Counted from the stretch's first letter, positions 25,585 through 33,994 are shown. The stretch: DNA of 64,000 nt from Solibaculum_A intestinale (GCF_040096205.1 NZ_JBBMFD010000005.1:74305-138304), one strand, 5' to 3'. The notes: generated from the sequence alone by a model not told the origin. Program-made: numbers and translations.

Positions 25585-26107
25585 CACCATTGTCATGGAG
25601 TACACGAAGCTGCTGGAGAAAAAGGCAAGACTGCAAAAAGAATTGTCTGTTCTTCCGCAGGGGTATATCTCGAAAAAGAATATCAACGGCAAGACCTACC
25701 ACTATCTGCAAAACAGGGTTTCCGGGAAAATGGCCGGAATATATCTGAAAAAGGATAAGGTGGATAGGGTTTCCGAACAGATTCGCCTGCGGAAACAATA
25801 CGAAGAGGAGCTCCCGAAAGTGAATACCCGCCTGAACGAGCTGGAACAGGCAGCCCGGTTGATCGGGCATGGCTTGGACCGCCGGCTGCTATTACAGAAG
25901 CTGGGAGCGGGCATGGATATGCTTTCCGCCGAGCAGAAAGGACGCTGCATTTCTTTTGCCGACGCGATGAACGCCATCGAGGGAGTCCCGGCCAGCGAGC
26001 AGACCTCCAAAGGGCTTGCCGACTGGCAGGATGGGAAAACGTCTTACCTTTCCGTTTTTGAAGCAACGCTCCGGCGGTATGGTTTTAAAACGGAGGTTCA
26101 GCCATGA
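25577..26107 (+). CDS. Fic-associated antitoxin with DUF6788-like N-terminus
   Basis: In this 176-residue protein residues 1-95 resemble DUF6788 (GYISKKNINGKTYHYLQNRVSGKMAGIYLKKDKVDRV, then a coiled-coil). The C-terminal ~55 residues (ISFADAMNAIEGVPASEQTSKGLADWQDG) look like a VbhA-type antitoxin. In these an inhibitory helix with Ser/Thr-x-x-x-Glu-Gly/Asn blocks ATP in the Fic active site. Here the Glu-Gly is present, but the usual Ser/Thr is Met. The gene overlaps the Fic gene (ATGA), as expected of an antitoxin. The fusion of both parts is unusual. Confidence 0.6.
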   Translation: MDNTIVMEYTKLLEKKARLQKELSVLPQGYISKKNINGKTYHYLQNRVSGKMAGIYLKKDKVDRVSEQIRLRKQYEEELPKVNTRLNELEQAARLIGHGLDRRLLLQKLGAGMDMLSAEQKGRCISFADAMNAIEGVPASEQTSKGLADWQDGKTSYLSVFEATLRRYGFKTEVQP

Positions 26108-26820
26108 GAGACCCCTATTTATATGATGACGCGGACGTGCTGAAAAACCTTGCCGGCATTAAGGACGCCGATCTTTTGCGGAAAGCGGAGGCGGACATCA
26201 CGAATTTAGCGATGGCTGGCATCTATAACCGGCAGTATGAAAAATTCGACACAGAAACCCTGAAAGATATTCACCGCACAATTTTCGGCCAGATTTATGA
26301 GTGGGCCGGGGAATTTCGGGAAATCCAGATGATAAAGCCGGAAGACGTGCTCGGCGGCGATACCGTCCGGTATGCTTATCCCAAAGAGATTAAAAAACAA
26401 CTGGCGGCTTCCATGAAGGAAATCGCCAAACTCCACCGAAACGGGGAAAATGACCGGGAGATTGTCTTCCGCATGGTCCGCATCATCGCGCAGATCTGGC
26501 AGACGCATCCCTTCCGTGAGGGGAATACCCGAAGCGTGATCGTATTTGCTATCCTGTTTGCCAAATCACTCGGCTTTGAAGTGGAACATGAGATGTTCCG
26601 CGTCCATGCGTCGTATGTGCGAAATGCGCTTGTCTGGGCGTCACAGGGCATTTATTCCAAGTATGAGTATCTGGAACGGATATTTTATGATGCCGTTCTC
26701 GGAGAAGAAGCCAAACCGGAAACCGCCGGAGCTTCTTCCGACGGGAAATATGAGAAAATCGGGGACTACAAGGTGTCCGATTACAAAGAACGGCCGCATC
26801 AGTATTTGGACGAAAAGTAG
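26104..26820 (+). CDS. Fic/DOC family protein (AMP-transferase toxin)
   Basis: In this 238-residue protein the Fic motif is HPFREGNTRS (135-144), with the catalytic His135 and the anion-binding loop. The canonical form is HPFx[DE]GNGR; the second Gly is Thr here, a known variant of the family. The N-terminal IYNRQYEKFDTETLKDIHRTIFGQIYEWAGEFRE is typical of bacterial Fic. The expected activity is transfer of AMP to a Tyr/Ser/Thr of a target, arresting growth unless the preceding antitoxin is present. Start and stop are coupled to the antitoxin; a terminator follows. Confidence 0.88.
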   Translation: MRDPYLYDDADVLKNLAGIKDADLLRKAEADITNLAMAGIYNRQYEKFDTETLKDIHRTIFGQIYEWAGEFREIQMIKPEDVLGGDTVRYAYPKEIKKQLAASMKEIAKLHRNGENDREIVFRMVRIIAQIWQTHPFREGNTRSVIVFAILFAKSLGFEVEHEMFRVHASYVRNALVWASQGIYSKYEYLERIFYDAVLGEEAKPETAGASSDGKYEKIGDYKVSDYKERPHQYLDEK

Positions 26821-26844
26821 TCCGAAAACTGGTGCAGCAGGTTA

Positions 26845-26890
26845 AGAGAGAACAAGGCTGAGACAATCGGCCCTGTTCTCTTTTCTTTTT
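26845..26890 (+). terminator. Terminator after Fic
   Basis: AGAGAACA...GG pairs with CC.GTTCTCT (about 26848-26860 with 26870-26882), then TTTTCTTTTTT. Confidence 0.7.
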
Positions 26891-26906
26891 TGAGAAAGGT
26901 TGATTG

Positions 26907-27443
26907 ATGATGAAAAATCAGATATTCGAATATGGCGGCTTTCACTTTATACCGGAGAGAAAATTTACTGCACAGGAGAAGGATTTCTTCAAGATTTCCC
27001 GCCAGCAGCGGATTGACTGCAGCCTTGGATTTTGTGTGCCGGGATATATTTATGAAAGCAAATACGACTACTCGTATGAGAGCTTTTATGAAGCGGCAAC
27101 CAATAAAGACTGCGACCTGTTCCGTTGTGTAGAAAATGGCAAGTTGTATCTCCCCTGCGAAAATGATTTGCAGGAGTATATCGAAAACAAGCGGAGGAAA
27201 AACGAGTGCCTGGATTGTGGCTGCTATGATGAAACAGAAGGCTGTGTATTGACAAGCACAGAGAAACAGGAGAATTGTCCGAAGTGCAGTGAGTCCAGTG
27301 TCCTGCTCAGTGATTATAAGGATTTTTTTAAGGACATCACGGCGCTGCACGACTGCAACGACTGCGGTATCAGTAAATGCAAGTTTGCTCCTGAACCCGG
27401 TCAAATGGTTCGTATCAACTGCCCTCTATGGGTGGAAAAATGA
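26907..27443 (+). CDS. Cys-rich hypothetical protein (178 aa)
   Basis: The start at ATG 26907 is supported by GAGAAAGG (26892-26899). The protein opens with KNQIFEYGGFHFIPERKF and contains about a dozen Cys, including CLDCGCYDE, CPKC and CNDCGISKCKF, suggesting two or more zinc sites. No signal peptide. The family is not recognised with certainty. It is first in a run of Cys-rich small proteins up to 29624. Confidence 0.55.
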   Translation: MMKNQIFEYGGFHFIPERKFTAQEKDFFKISRQQRIDCSLGFCVPGYIYESKYDYSYESFYEAATNKDCDLFRCVENGKLYLPCENDLQEYIENKRRKNECLDCGCYDETEGCVLTSTEKQENCPKCSESSVLLSDYKDFFKDITALHDCNDCGISKCKFAPEPGQMVRINCPLWVEK

Positions 27444-27458
27444 AAGGAATCCTGAGTT

Positions 27459-27881
27459 ATGAAAAGAGCTTCGATTTTATCCGAATTAAAAACCCAACGT
27501 CCATATCTTCTGCGGGAATATGGCAAAGCGGATGGCAGTCTTGTCAGCTGTAAAAAAATCTTCCATATCCGTGCTGATTATGACGGATACAGATGGTGGA
27601 ATACGATTTGGCCGTGCCGTGAAGAGCTTGCTACGCCGCAAGTCTGCCGGGAGGCTGATTTGATGTATGAACGCCTGACTGCGGACGATGCCTTTCGGGA
27701 TCTCGCAGCTCTTAGGAAGTTCTGCGGAAAGCATCCGGAGGCGGCAGTCCATGGGTGCGGGGACGAATACAACTTTTATTTTGAAGGCGAACGATGCACA
27801 TATTGGCTGCGCTGTATCACACGGAGCAAAGACTACAACCTATATCTGCATGTATTCGCAAAGGAGGATGAAAATGGATAA
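27459..27881 (+). CDS. Hypothetical protein (140 aa)
   Basis: ATG 27459 follows AAAGGAATCC. It is a soluble alpha/beta protein (FHIRADYDGYRWWNTIWPCREEL; AVHGCGDEYNFYFEGERCTYWLRCI). The family is not recognised. It overlaps the next gene by 8 bp, where AAGGAGG for that gene lies inside this one, so the two are coupled. Confidence 0.55.
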   Translation: MKRASILSELKTQRPYLLREYGKADGSLVSCKKIFHIRADYDGYRWWNTIWPCREELATPQVCREADLMYERLTADDAFRDLAALRKFCGKHPEAAVHGCGDEYNFYFEGERCTYWLRCITRSKDYNLYLHVFAKEDENG

Positions 27882-28080
27882 GGCGCGCTGGCTGGGCATT
27901 AGCTGCCCCCTTTGCGGACAGGAACTGAACAGTTGGGACGTCCGTTGTTCAAAATCAGTCGGATACCTGGATTACCAGATATGCGAGAACTGCCTTTGTA
28001 AAGAGTACGATATGGAAAAAGAAGAATTCCGTGACCGTATGGAAGCCTATTTTGAAATACGGCCGTGCAGGGGGCTTTGA
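27874..28080 (+). CDS. Small zinc-finger protein (68 aa)
   Basis: ATG 27874 is preceded by AAGGAGG (27861-27867). Two pairs, CPLCG near the start and CENCLC in the middle, form a zinc ribbon; the C-terminus is helical (YDMEKEEFRDRMEAYFEI). Function unknown. Its stop is one base before the next start. Confidence 0.55.
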   Translation: MDKARWLGISCPLCGQELNSWDVRCSKSVGYLDYQICENCLCKEYDMEKEEFRDRMEAYFEIRPCRGL

Positions 28081-28081
28081 G

Positions 28082-29272
28082 ATGGAAAATCTGAATTTGC
28101 TGACCCGACGGCTGTTTGCCGAGGGATGGACGAAAGACAACCACCCAAATTTTGTCAGTGACTGGACATATTGCAACGAGTTTCAGGGCGGTTTTGAGTA
28201 TACCATTGAAAAACGGAACCGCATGGTGTTTTCTACGCCATGCGGCCTGCTGGTAAAGGGCTCCCATTGGAACAGCGGCTATATGTCGTATATGGGTATT
28301 GATTGGACGCTGGAGAACGACAATCCTACGATTAACTGCCCTTACCGGAAGCAGGGGTGTAAGAAAAATCATCCTCTGCTCCGGGATCATGCAACGGACG
28401 GAGGATTGTGCAAAATGGTGTTCTGTGCCTGCCGTGAGGTGGCGGCGCCGTACTGGTATGAACAGTCGCTCGATAAGGCGCTGGATGAACGTGCCCAAAG
28501 AAAAGAGGAGCTGTTTCAGGAGTTTGCAAAGAGTAAACGGCGTATCTGCCGGTATCACTGTTATTTCGATGAAAATACCGAAACATGGACGCAGCATTAT
28601 AATCCGATGAATTGCGCCGGAAACCATGCCGGATGCCAGTACTGTACGATTCTCGGCAAAGAGCTGGACACAAGAAAGGGGAATGTTTTCTATGATTTGA
28701 AGATCACCCGAAAGCCGGAAACAATGACGCTGTTCACCAAGGAGTACGAAGTGAGTATTCACAAGGATAAACGGCTGTTGGAGCACAATGTGTCATTGGA
28801 CATCTGCGAGGCAATCATGAAGATTTGCCCAGATGAGGCACAAAGGAAAGCGGAATCCAAGTTTTCCAGGGAACTGTTTTTCAGTGAACATCATGGGAAA
28901 TATTTCAAGGTGGAAGCGATCAATCTTCGGGCAGAGCGCCGGGTCAGCCGTGATTTGATGCAGGATCTTGCCGATGTGCAGGCCGGTTATACCGTAACCC
29001 ATGAGGCGGATGTCCTCTCAGCGGTAAAACAACAGAAGTCTGAACGTAAGGAGAAGGCAAGGCAGGCCCGAATCCGTAAGGCCAAAAAGCTGATTTTACA
29101 GTATGGCCTGGACGGAATCCCGGCGTCAGACCTTTATCGTGTGCGAAAAATGATTGATAAGGGCTTGATTTCCAAGGAGGATATTTCCCTGCTGGAAAGA
29201 CGGCATAAGGTAGAACAGGGCATGGAACAGCTTACATTTTTTATGCAGGAGGACAGCTATGCACATACATGA
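28082..29272 (+). CDS. Cys/His-rich hypothetical protein (396 aa)
   Basis: ATG 28082 follows AGGGGG (28069-28074), just after the previous stop. Cys and His are frequent in residues 30-200 (CPYRKQGCKKNHPLLRDH, CKMVFCAC, CRYHCYFDE, CAGNHAGCQYC), which suggests several metal sites. The C-terminal third is a basic coiled coil (KQQKSERKEKARQARIRKAKK), then a helical end. Nucleic acid binding is plausible. I do not recognise the family. It overlaps the next gene by 14 bp. Confidence 0.55.
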   Translation: MENLNLLTRRLFAEGWTKDNHPNFVSDWTYCNEFQGGFEYTIEKRNRMVFSTPCGLLVKGSHWNSGYMSYMGIDWTLENDNPTINCPYRKQGCKKNHPLLRDHATDGGLCKMVFCACREVAAPYWYEQSLDKALDERAQRKEELFQEFAKSKRRICRYHCYFDENTETWTQHYNPMNCAGNHAGCQYCTILGKELDTRKGNVFYDLKITRKPETMTLFTKEYEVSIHKDKRLLEHNVSLDICEAIMKICPDEAQRKAESKFSRELFFSEHHGKYFKVEAINLRAERRVSRDLMQDLADVQAGYTVTHEADVLSAVKQQKSERKEKARQARIRKAKKLILQYGLDGIPASDLYRVRKMIDKGLISKEDISLLERRHKVEQGMEQLTFFMQEDSYAHT

Positions 29273-29624
29273 ATTGGCGGACTGCTGTACCTTTGATGAA
29301 GTGGCAGTCGGCGGTAATCTGCCGGCTACAGAAGAATACCGCGCTTTTCTAAAAAAGCTGCACCCAAAGCAGATTTTGAATATGCGGATCACGATACCGC
29401 TGTACCGCGTCCGCTATTCGTATATGACGCGGCGGGGGAATGTCCGGCAAAGCGAGAAATTCTTTTTTGCGACAGCCGGTGAACATGAGGAACTTCATCT
29501 TGAAGTGGAGATGAAGCTGAAGGACTGGTTCGAGGATGAAAACCGGGAGCGGCCTTACCGGGCGGTATCCAATGTAGAAATTCTGGATATCGGCCGTGTG
29601 GCTTATGCCACGCTCCCGCTGTGA
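29259..29624 (+). CDS. Hypothetical protein (121 aa)
   Basis: GCAGGAGGA lies just upstream of ATG 29259. It is an alpha/beta protein with a basic middle (YRVRYSYMTRRGNVRQSEKFFFATAGEHEE), perhaps a small beta-sheet nucleic-acid-binding fold. The family is not recognised. It is the last of the coupled Cys-rich run. The 169 bp that follow hold only short GC-rich inverted repeats. Confidence 0.5.
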   Translation: MHIHELADCCTFDEVAVGGNLPATEEYRAFLKKLHPKQILNMRITIPLYRVRYSYMTRRGNVRQSEKFFFATAGEHEELHLEVEMKLKDWFEDENRERPYRAVSNVEILDIGRVAYATLPL

Positions 29625-29793
29625 TTTTCTTCTCTCACAATATGCAAACCGCGCCCCTTGTTTAAGGGTTGCCGCGAGGCGTCAGGCGATTGCGCGCCGA
29701 AACGCCGAAAAAGGAATCGGCCAGCGGTGTAAAAGTACACGCCGGAAAGGATGGACTTTTCCGTTTTCAGCAAAATATTTTGTCGGAGATGGA

Positions 29794-30534
29794 ATGGTGA
29801 AACATATTGTGGGCTGGTCCGGCGGCAAGGACTCGTCGGCCATGCTGATTCGCATGATGGAAGAAGGGCGGCCGATTGACGACATTGTGTTTATTGAGGT
29901 GATGGCGACGCCGGCTCTCGGCGGAGAGTTGCCGGAAATGTATGAATACATCCAAAAAATGGAGAAGTACATCGACCGTAAAATTACGGTTGTCCGGTCG
30001 GTTTTGGACTTCGACACAGTGTTTCATTACACTTATGGTTCGGGCCGGCGGACAGGGAGTATCTATGGATTTCCTTTTACAATCGGGGCCTGGTGCAATG
30101 GCCGCTTAAAATTAAGGACGATCCGGCAGCACTATAAAAGCTATGGCGAGCATATCCGGTATCTTGGGCTGGCTGCCGACGAACCCAAACGGCTTGCCCG
30201 GCTGGATTCGTTTTGCCGTGCCCCTCTTGCTGAATGGGGTATGACGGAGCAGGATTGTGTGGATTTTCTGAACAAGCGGGGTATGTTAAACCCGCTGTAT
30301 CAGAAATTCCGGCGGCTTGGCTGCTGGTTCTGCGTCAAACAAAGCCTGGATTCCCTGCGCGTGCTGCGCCGGGACTATCCCGAATACTGGGCGATGCTGC
30401 TGGCGTGGGACAAGGAAAGCCCCCGTACCTTTAAGCCAAACTGCACGGTCATGGATTTGGAGCGCCGGTTTTCGCTGGAAGACCGGCAGCTCCGCCTAGC
30501 CGCTGCTGATGAAGCTTTTTTGAAAGCCGCATAA
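29794..30534 (+). CDS. PAPS-reductase/PP-loop family protein
   Basis: This 246-residue protein starts at ATG 29794; the longer frame upstream lacks a ribosome site. The PP-loop SGGKDSSAML (~9-18) binds ATP for adenylation. Later motifs are LRTIRQHYKSYGEHIRYLGLAADEPKRL and a C-terminal Cys pair GCWFCVKQSL. This is the phosphoadenosine phosphosulfate reductase-like family common on mobile elements. It is shorter than DndC, and no dnd partners are present. It may modify nucleic acid or a small molecule; assimilatory sulfate reduction is unlikely here. Confidence 0.75.
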   Translation: MVKHIVGWSGGKDSSAMLIRMMEEGRPIDDIVFIEVMATPALGGELPEMYEYIQKMEKYIDRKITVVRSVLDFDTVFHYTYGSGRRTGSIYGFPFTIGAWCNGRLKLRTIRQHYKSYGEHIRYLGLAADEPKRLARLDSFCRAPLAEWGMTEQDCVDFLNKRGMLNPLYQKFRRLGCWFCVKQSLDSLRVLRRDYPEYWAMLLAWDKESPRTFKPNCTVMDLERRFSLEDRQLRLAAADEAFLKAA

Positions 30535-30562
30535 GGAAAAAATGATAAAGGAGATTTGCCCT

Positions 30563-31252
30563 ATGGAAATGAATTATAAAGTGAAAATCAAGAAACTGTT
30601 GGCGCTGGCTGAAAGCCCTGTGGAAGCAGAGTCCCGGGCGGCTTTGCTGAAAGCCCGCGAACTAATGGCGAGGCACAAGCTGTCGGAGCGTGATCTGAAA
30701 GATGAAGGCGGTCAGGAAGTCAAGGATGTCGAGCTTGAAATTACCTGCAGCAAGCGGCGTGACCCGTGGATTGTAAATCTGTCAGGGGTTATCGCTGAAA
30801 ATTACTGCTGCAAGGGGTACCGGCGGCATTCGTCGGGAAGCCAGACACAGCGTATGGGCTTCATTGGGTTCGAGGATGACGTGGAGATTTGCGCCGCTGT
30901 TTTCAAGTATGCTGTGGATTGTGTTCAGGCGAAGGTGAAGGAAATCAAGAAAGAATACAAGAAGCATGGGTTTCGGGCTGATTATATCAAGAAGCTGTGC
31001 GACAGCTATGGGTACGGCTTTGTAAACGGCGCCGATAAGGCTTTCAAAAGGCAGCAGGAAGAATTGCCGCAGGAATGGGGACTTGTGCTGGCGACGCCCA
31101 AAGAGGTACAGGAAGCGTCGGCGCACTGGAGACAACATGAATTCAAGGCGCGCGCAGCTCAGGCAGAAAACCTCCATATAAACGCATTTAGCAGCGGTTA
31201 TGCGGATGGCAAGCGATTCGACCCCAAGCACAGATTGAATGCGGGTATATAG
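30563..31252 (+). CDS. DUF2786 domain protein
   Basis: This 229-residue protein starts at ATG 30563 behind AAAGGAG (30547-30553). The N-terminal YKVKIKKLLALAESPVEAESRAALLKARELMARHKLSERDL is the DUF2786 signature. The remainder (VNLSGVIAENYCCKGYRR, FIGFEDDVEICAAVFKYAVD) matches the domain that usually follows it. DUF2786 proteins are frequent on phages and ICEs, with no established function. A strong terminator follows. Confidence 0.85.
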   Translation: MEMNYKVKIKKLLALAESPVEAESRAALLKARELMARHKLSERDLKDEGGQEVKDVELEITCSKRRDPWIVNLSGVIAENYCCKGYRRHSSGSQTQRMGFIGFEDDVEICAAVFKYAVDCVQAKVKEIKKEYKKHGFRADYIKKLCDSYGYGFVNGADKAFKRQQEELPQEWGLVLATPKEVQEASAHWRQHEFKARAAQAENLHINAFSSGYADGKRFDPKHRLNAGI

Positions 31253-31275
31253 GTTACAAAAGGTAAAGGTATCGG

Positions 31276-31309
31276 TGGGAGCAGAAGATTTCTGCTCCCA
31301 TTCTTTTTT
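31276..31309 (+). terminator. Perfect intrinsic terminator
   Basis: An 11-bp perfect stem, TGGGAGCAGAA (31276-31286) with TTCTGCTCCCA (31290-31300), then TTCTTTTTT. Confidence 0.9.
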
Positions 31310-31375
31310 GTTGAAATAACACGTATTCCAGTCGTATTAAATAAGTATAAACCAAATTTCAAAGGAGTTGACGCC

Positions 31376-32287
31376 ATGTTAATCAGTATCGACCATGGGA
31401 ACAAACAAATCAAAACCGTACACAAAACCTTTACCTCCGGCCTGTGTGAAAGCGAAACAAGGCCGCCTTTCGGCCAGGATGTTTTATCCTACAACGGGAA
31501 GTATTATACCCTTTCCGACCAGCGCATCCCGTATATGCGGGACAAGACCGCCGACGAACGCTTCTTCATCCTTACGCTCTTCGCCATCGGCTTTGAACTG
31601 CGGCGGATGCTGCCGGCGGAGAACCCGGTTAGGGTTCAGCTGTGCGTTGGTCTGCCGCCGGCGCACTACGGAACGCTGTATAAGAAGTTCGAAGAGTATT
31701 TCCTCGGCCGGGGCGTCCTCAATTTTCAGCTCGGCGGCGAACCGTTTTCCGTCCTGATTACCGAAGCCCTCTGCTTCCCGCAGGCTTATGCAGCCGCAAT
31801 TCCCGTCTATGCAAAGCTCCAGCAGCTTCCCAAAGCGGTGATTGTAGACATCGGGGGCTTCACGGCGGATTATCTGCAAATCAAATACGGGCAGGCGGAC
31901 CTTTCCGTGTGCGATTCACTGGAAAACGGCGTGATTGTTCTCTACAACCGCGTCAAATCCAAAATCAACGCGGATTTCGATATGCTGCTGGAGGAATCGG
32001 ACATCGACGCCATCCTGCAGGATAAGGGGCAGGGATATGATGAAGCGGTCTGCCGGATCGTCCGGGAGCAGGCGCGGCTTTTCATCGACGACCTGGCCGG
32101 CAGGCTGCGGGAGCGGATGATCGACCTGCGTTCCGGCAAGACGGTTTTCGTAGGCGGCGGTTCCATCCTGCTGAGAGAGCAGATTGAAGCCTGCGGGAAA
32201 GCCGGACCGGCGCTTTTCGTGGACGAGCTGGCCGCGAACACAAAGGGCTATGAGCTGCTGTACCGGGCCTCCAAGTTCGGAGGATAA
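31376..32287 (+). CDS. parM: ParM/StbA-like actin-family partition ATPase
   Basis: This 303-residue protein has AAAGGAG upstream. Actin-fold motifs are phosphate-1 SIDHGNKQIKT (~4-14), phosphate-2 VDIGGFTADYL (~161-171) and adenosine motif FVGGGSILL (~259-267). ParM-like filaments push DNA copies apart and stabilise low-copy elements. In ICEs they act when the element is excised and circular (inference). The partner gene follows 4 bp later. A parC-like centromere was not identified; the AT-rich 32676-32940 region is a candidate. Confidence 0.88.
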   Translation: MLISIDHGNKQIKTVHKTFTSGLCESETRPPFGQDVLSYNGKYYTLSDQRIPYMRDKTADERFFILTLFAIGFELRRMLPAENPVRVQLCVGLPPAHYGTLYKKFEEYFLGRGVLNFQLGGEPFSVLITEALCFPQAYAAAIPVYAKLQQLPKAVIVDIGGFTADYLQIKYGQADLSVCDSLENGVIVLYNRVKSKINADFDMLLEESDIDAILQDKGQGYDEAVCRIVREQARLFIDDLAGRLRERMIDLRSGKTVFVGGGSILLREQIEACGKAGPALFVDELAANTKGYELLYRASKFGG

Positions 32288-32291
32288 GCCT

Positions 32292-32675
32292 ATGCCGGAG
32301 AAAAAAGAACAGAACAAATTTACCATACAGTTTAATGCCGCCGATCCGTCCCACCGGCAGGTTGCCGACGTCCTCAACCGGCAGGGGCGGCGTAAGGCGC
32401 AGTTCCTTGTCAACGCCGTCCAGCATTATCTGCACTGTCCTGAAACGCCGGATATCCCCCAGGCGGAGCCGACAGATACCCGCGTGATTGAAGAGCTTGT
32501 CCGGCGTATTCTGGAAGAACAGGGCAAAACGGTTCCCACGGCCCGGGAAACGGAAAATGGGCGTCCGGCCTTTCCGCGTTCAGAAAGCGTCCGCTGCGAT
32601 GACGCGGAGGAACTGCTGGGAGAAAAAGGGCTGGCGGTTATCGCCAATACGATGGCGGCGTTCCGGAAAGAGTGA
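32292..32675 (+). CDS. ParR-like partition partner
   Basis: This 127-residue protein starts at ATG 32292 behind GGAGGA. The N-terminal NKFTIQFNAADPSHRQVADVLNRQGRRKAQFLVNAVQHYL reads as a beta strand plus two helices, the ribbon-helix-helix plan of ParR/ParG-type centromere-binding proteins. The C-terminal half is flexible and acidic, as in proteins that bind the ParM filament. Its position directly after the ParM-like gene supports the assignment. Confidence 0.7.
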   Translation: MPEKKEQNKFTIQFNAADPSHRQVADVLNRQGRRKAQFLVNAVQHYLHCPETPDIPQAEPTDTRVIEELVRRILEEQGKTVPTARETENGRPAFPRSESVRCDDAEELLGEKGLAVIANTMAAFRKE

Positions 32676-32854
32676 AAATTTTGTTTTGGAAAGAAAAAAA
32701 TCATACTGAACACATAAGGAATTCAGAAAATGATCTCCTAAAAATGTTTGAAAAGGGTGATTTATTATACTGTAACATGTATAAATTCGATTTTGAAACA
32801 GAAGTCGGAATAAAAAGTGAACTTGCTTTTTTTGATAAATTTCGATATAATTAA
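32672..32854 (+). CDS. Possible small protein overlapping the ParR-like stop (60 aa)
   Basis: GTG 32672 overlaps the upstream TGA (GTGA), with GGAAAGA eight bases before. The peptide is charged (LFWKEKNHTEHIRNSENDLLKMFEKGDLL). The region is AT-rich and no family is recognised, so it may be a chance frame. A palindrome TATAATT-AA-AATTATA lies at 32846-32861. Confidence 0.3.
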   Translation: MKILFWKEKNHTEHIRNSENDLLKMFEKGDLLYCNMYKFDFETEVGIKSELAFFDKFRYN

Positions 32855-32920
32855 AATTATAATTGGAGGTAATTGCAGTATAATTTTTTGTAAAATTTGT
32901 GCAATAGGGGGTTGACAAGC

Positions 32921-33025
<105 letters not shown>

Positions 33026-33055
33026 TCTGTCTTTTCAAGAATACTATTCAGAATC

Positions 33056-33106
33056 AAAAAGGACACAGAAATCCTTTTCAAAGGGTTTCTGTGTCCTTTT
33101 TTGCTT
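33056..33106 (+). terminator. Strong intrinsic terminator between TACA tract and LytTR gene
   Basis: AAAAAGGACACAGAAA (33056-33071) pairs with TTTCTGTGTCC and following Ts (about 33086-33103), with a T-rich tail. No promoter is evident between it and the gene start at 33149, so the regulator may depend on read-through. Confidence 0.85.
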
Positions 33107-33148
33107 TTTTCCAGGAATATATGGCTGTCAGGAAAGGAGGCCATATTT

Positions 33149-33865
33149 ATGATTGAAATTGCGGTATACCATCACGACAGCGAGTATCGAAAAAAGGTTT
33201 CGCAAGATTTTATAAACAGCTTAAAACAGTCGCAGGTCTATGGAAAGGTGTACTCCATTCAAAATTTACAGAAGTTTTCAGAGAACCTTTTGAACGGGAA
33301 ATATCAATTTGACATCATTTGCATTGATACGGCTGAGAAAGAGCATGCGCAAAGGCTCATGGAACACACTTCTTCCAATCCGGAGTATATTCTTCTGGAT
33401 ACGCCTGCGGAGGAAGTATCAGGATATATGCGGTACAAACCTGCGGCGTGGATACATTCAGATGGAGACGGGCAGAGAGAAGTAGCCAAAGCGTTGCAGT
33501 CCTGCCTATATCATCTGCACAGAAAACGTGAAGAATGCTTCTGTATCCGTACAAAAGCGAAAAGCGTGCGGATTCCCTACCGGCAAATCCTATATCTGGA
33601 AAGCCGTCTTCATCAGGTAATTGTTCATACGGTACGGCCGCAGGATGTGTGTGCCTTTGCCGCCGTTCTGGACGATGTGGAAAAAGCGCTTCCGGAAGAA
33701 ACATTCTTCCGATGCCATCAAAGTTTCCTCGTAAATATCGACAGCATATACCAGCTTGACCGTACGGGACGGAATTTGATACTGAGCAACGGAGAAACGC
33801 TTGGAATCAGCAAGCGGTATTATAAAGACGTTAACCGCATTTTTCCATGGGAAGCCACAATATAA
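33149..33865 (+). CDS. LytTR-family response regulator
   Basis: This 238-residue protein starts at ATG 33149 (AAAGGAGG eight bases before). Residues ~1-125 are a receiver-like domain with a candidate phosphoacceptor Asp in FDIICIDTAEKE (~58), but otherwise divergent. Residues ~133-238 are a LytTR DNA-binding domain: RIPYRQILYLESRLHQVIVHT, ALPEETFFRCHQSFLVNIDSIYQLDR, ILSNGETLGISKRYYKDV. LytTR proteins bind paired direct repeats upstream of -35-poor promoters, and such a pair lies just downstream. No histidine kinase gene is adjacent. It most likely controls the cassette that follows. Confidence 0.9.
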   Translation: MIEIAVYHHDSEYRKKVSQDFINSLKQSQVYGKVYSIQNLQKFSENLLNGKYQFDIICIDTAEKEHAQRLMEHTSSNPEYILLDTPAEEVSGYMRYKPAAWIHSDGDGQREVAKALQSCLYHLHRKREECFCIRTKAKSVRIPYRQILYLESRLHQVIVHTVRPQDVCAFAAVLDDVEKALPEETFFRCHQSFLVNIDSIYQLDRTGRNLILSNGETLGISKRYYKDVNRIFPWEATI

Positions 33866-33868
33866 AAG

Positions 33869-33954
33869 CCAAATTTGCAGGAAAAGACCAAATCTGCAGT
33901 TTGCTCGTCCAATACGGCAAAAGGGGTGGCGCCATATCCCTACAACGATATAAT
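33869..33954 (+). promoter_or_regulatory. LytTR-type direct repeats and -35-poor promoter of the dynamin cassette
   Basis: CCAAATTTGCAG (33869-33880) and CCAAATCTGCAG (33888-33899) are 12-bp direct repeats 19 bp apart, resembling VirR-type boxes (CCAGTTNNNCAC). Fifty bases on is TATAAT (33949-33954). The -35 position (33926-33931, GTGGCG) has no consensus, so the promoter probably needs an activator. The gene at 33995 has AAAGGAGG. Confidence 0.6.
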
Positions 33955-33994
33955 GGAGACAAGCTGAAGATACTGAAAAAGGAGGAAGCACATC

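Noticed and set aside
29596..29793. Upstream extension of the PP-loop protein
   Set aside because: No ribosome site, basic low-quality sequence, and the family normally begins a few residues before the PP-loop.
32860..32910. TATAAT followed by TTGTAA..TTTGTGC, partly like box 1 of the paired leader RNAs
   Set aside because: Similarity is short and AT-rich, with no box 2 or matching hairpins downstream; probably chance.
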